This document shows, in pieces, positions 14,535 to 14,563 of a DNA stretch of 14,563 nt. The notes beneath the pieces were generated by a model. That model worked only from the letters and a program-made list of their open reading frames with translations, did no database searches and had not been told where the DNA came from. How positions within the stretch are numbered: the stretch's first letter is position 1; every line of letters starts with the position of its first letter. The translations under genes and the position numbers were made by a program. This stretch comes from an uncultured Ruminococcus sp. (GTDB lineage Bacteria > Bacillota > Clostridia > Oscillospirales > Ruminococcaceae), in NCBI GenBank assembly GCA_900550695.1, contig URTF01000054.1, positions 1-14,563 of the forward strand. Direction: 5' to 3'.

Positions 14535-14563
14535 AAGAGTTGTATCATTTAGACAAAAGCCAA

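Noticed and set aside
1..14563. Mobile elements, CRISPR, defence or biosynthetic clusters
   Set aside because: No transposase, integrase, spaced direct repeats, toxin pairs or cluster signature enzymes were found on either strand.

Overview
The window looks like ordinary chromosome from a low-to-mid GC, spore-forming Firmicute of the class Clostridia, probably close to Ruminococcus/Oscillospiraceae. This is inferred from GGAGG-type ribosome binding sites, the sporulation proteins SpoIVB and CwlD, a Clostridia-style chorismate mutase-prephenate dehydratase fusion, and the MEP isoprenoid genes. No mobile element, CRISPR array, rRNA or tRNA was seen. Thirteen genes are complete, one is cut by the left edge, and one more small ORF is only possible.

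Left block (1-5690, minus strand): one tightly packed operon read right to left: ruvC, ruvA, a cytoplasmic alkaline-phosphatase-superfamily phosphodiesterase, ruvB, glmM and a class I SAM methyltransferase that runs off the left edge. Its consensus promoter (5662-5690) lies in a 233-base divergent region opposite the pheA promoter (5769-5797). The block joins Holliday-junction processing (RuvABC) with the phosphoglucosamine mutase step of peptidoglycan precursor synthesis. The phosphodiesterase splits ruvA from ruvB.

Middle block (5769-10465, plus strand): pheA, ispD, ispF, a CwlD-type amidase and radA, closed by a 19-bp perfect hairpin terminator that works in both directions. The genes cover phenylalanine synthesis, two MEP-pathway steps, spore-cortex modification and recombination/DNA repair. 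The ispD-ispF-radA neighbourhood recalls the Bacillus radA-disA-yacL-ispD-ispF region, but here disA is absent and cwlD is present.

Right block: a minus-strand pair (10466-11944) of a small four-helix membrane protein and a LacI-family regulator. Its promoter carries a CcpA/LacI-like operator across the transcription start. The membrane protein has no ATG, GTG or TTG at the position set by its ribosome binding site; an ACG sits there. The LacI gene starts with TTG. Next, on the plus strand, is spoIVB, behind a leader with a strong hairpin and a possible 39-codon ORF. Last comes a convergent D-lactate dehydrogenase (ldhA, minus) that shares a hairpin terminator with spoIVB and has its own promoter near the right edge.

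Most of the window is housekeeping. The points most worth a second look are the ACG start, the spoIVB leader, the operator in front of the LacI pair and the split ruv operon. I found no convincing undescribed multi-gene system.
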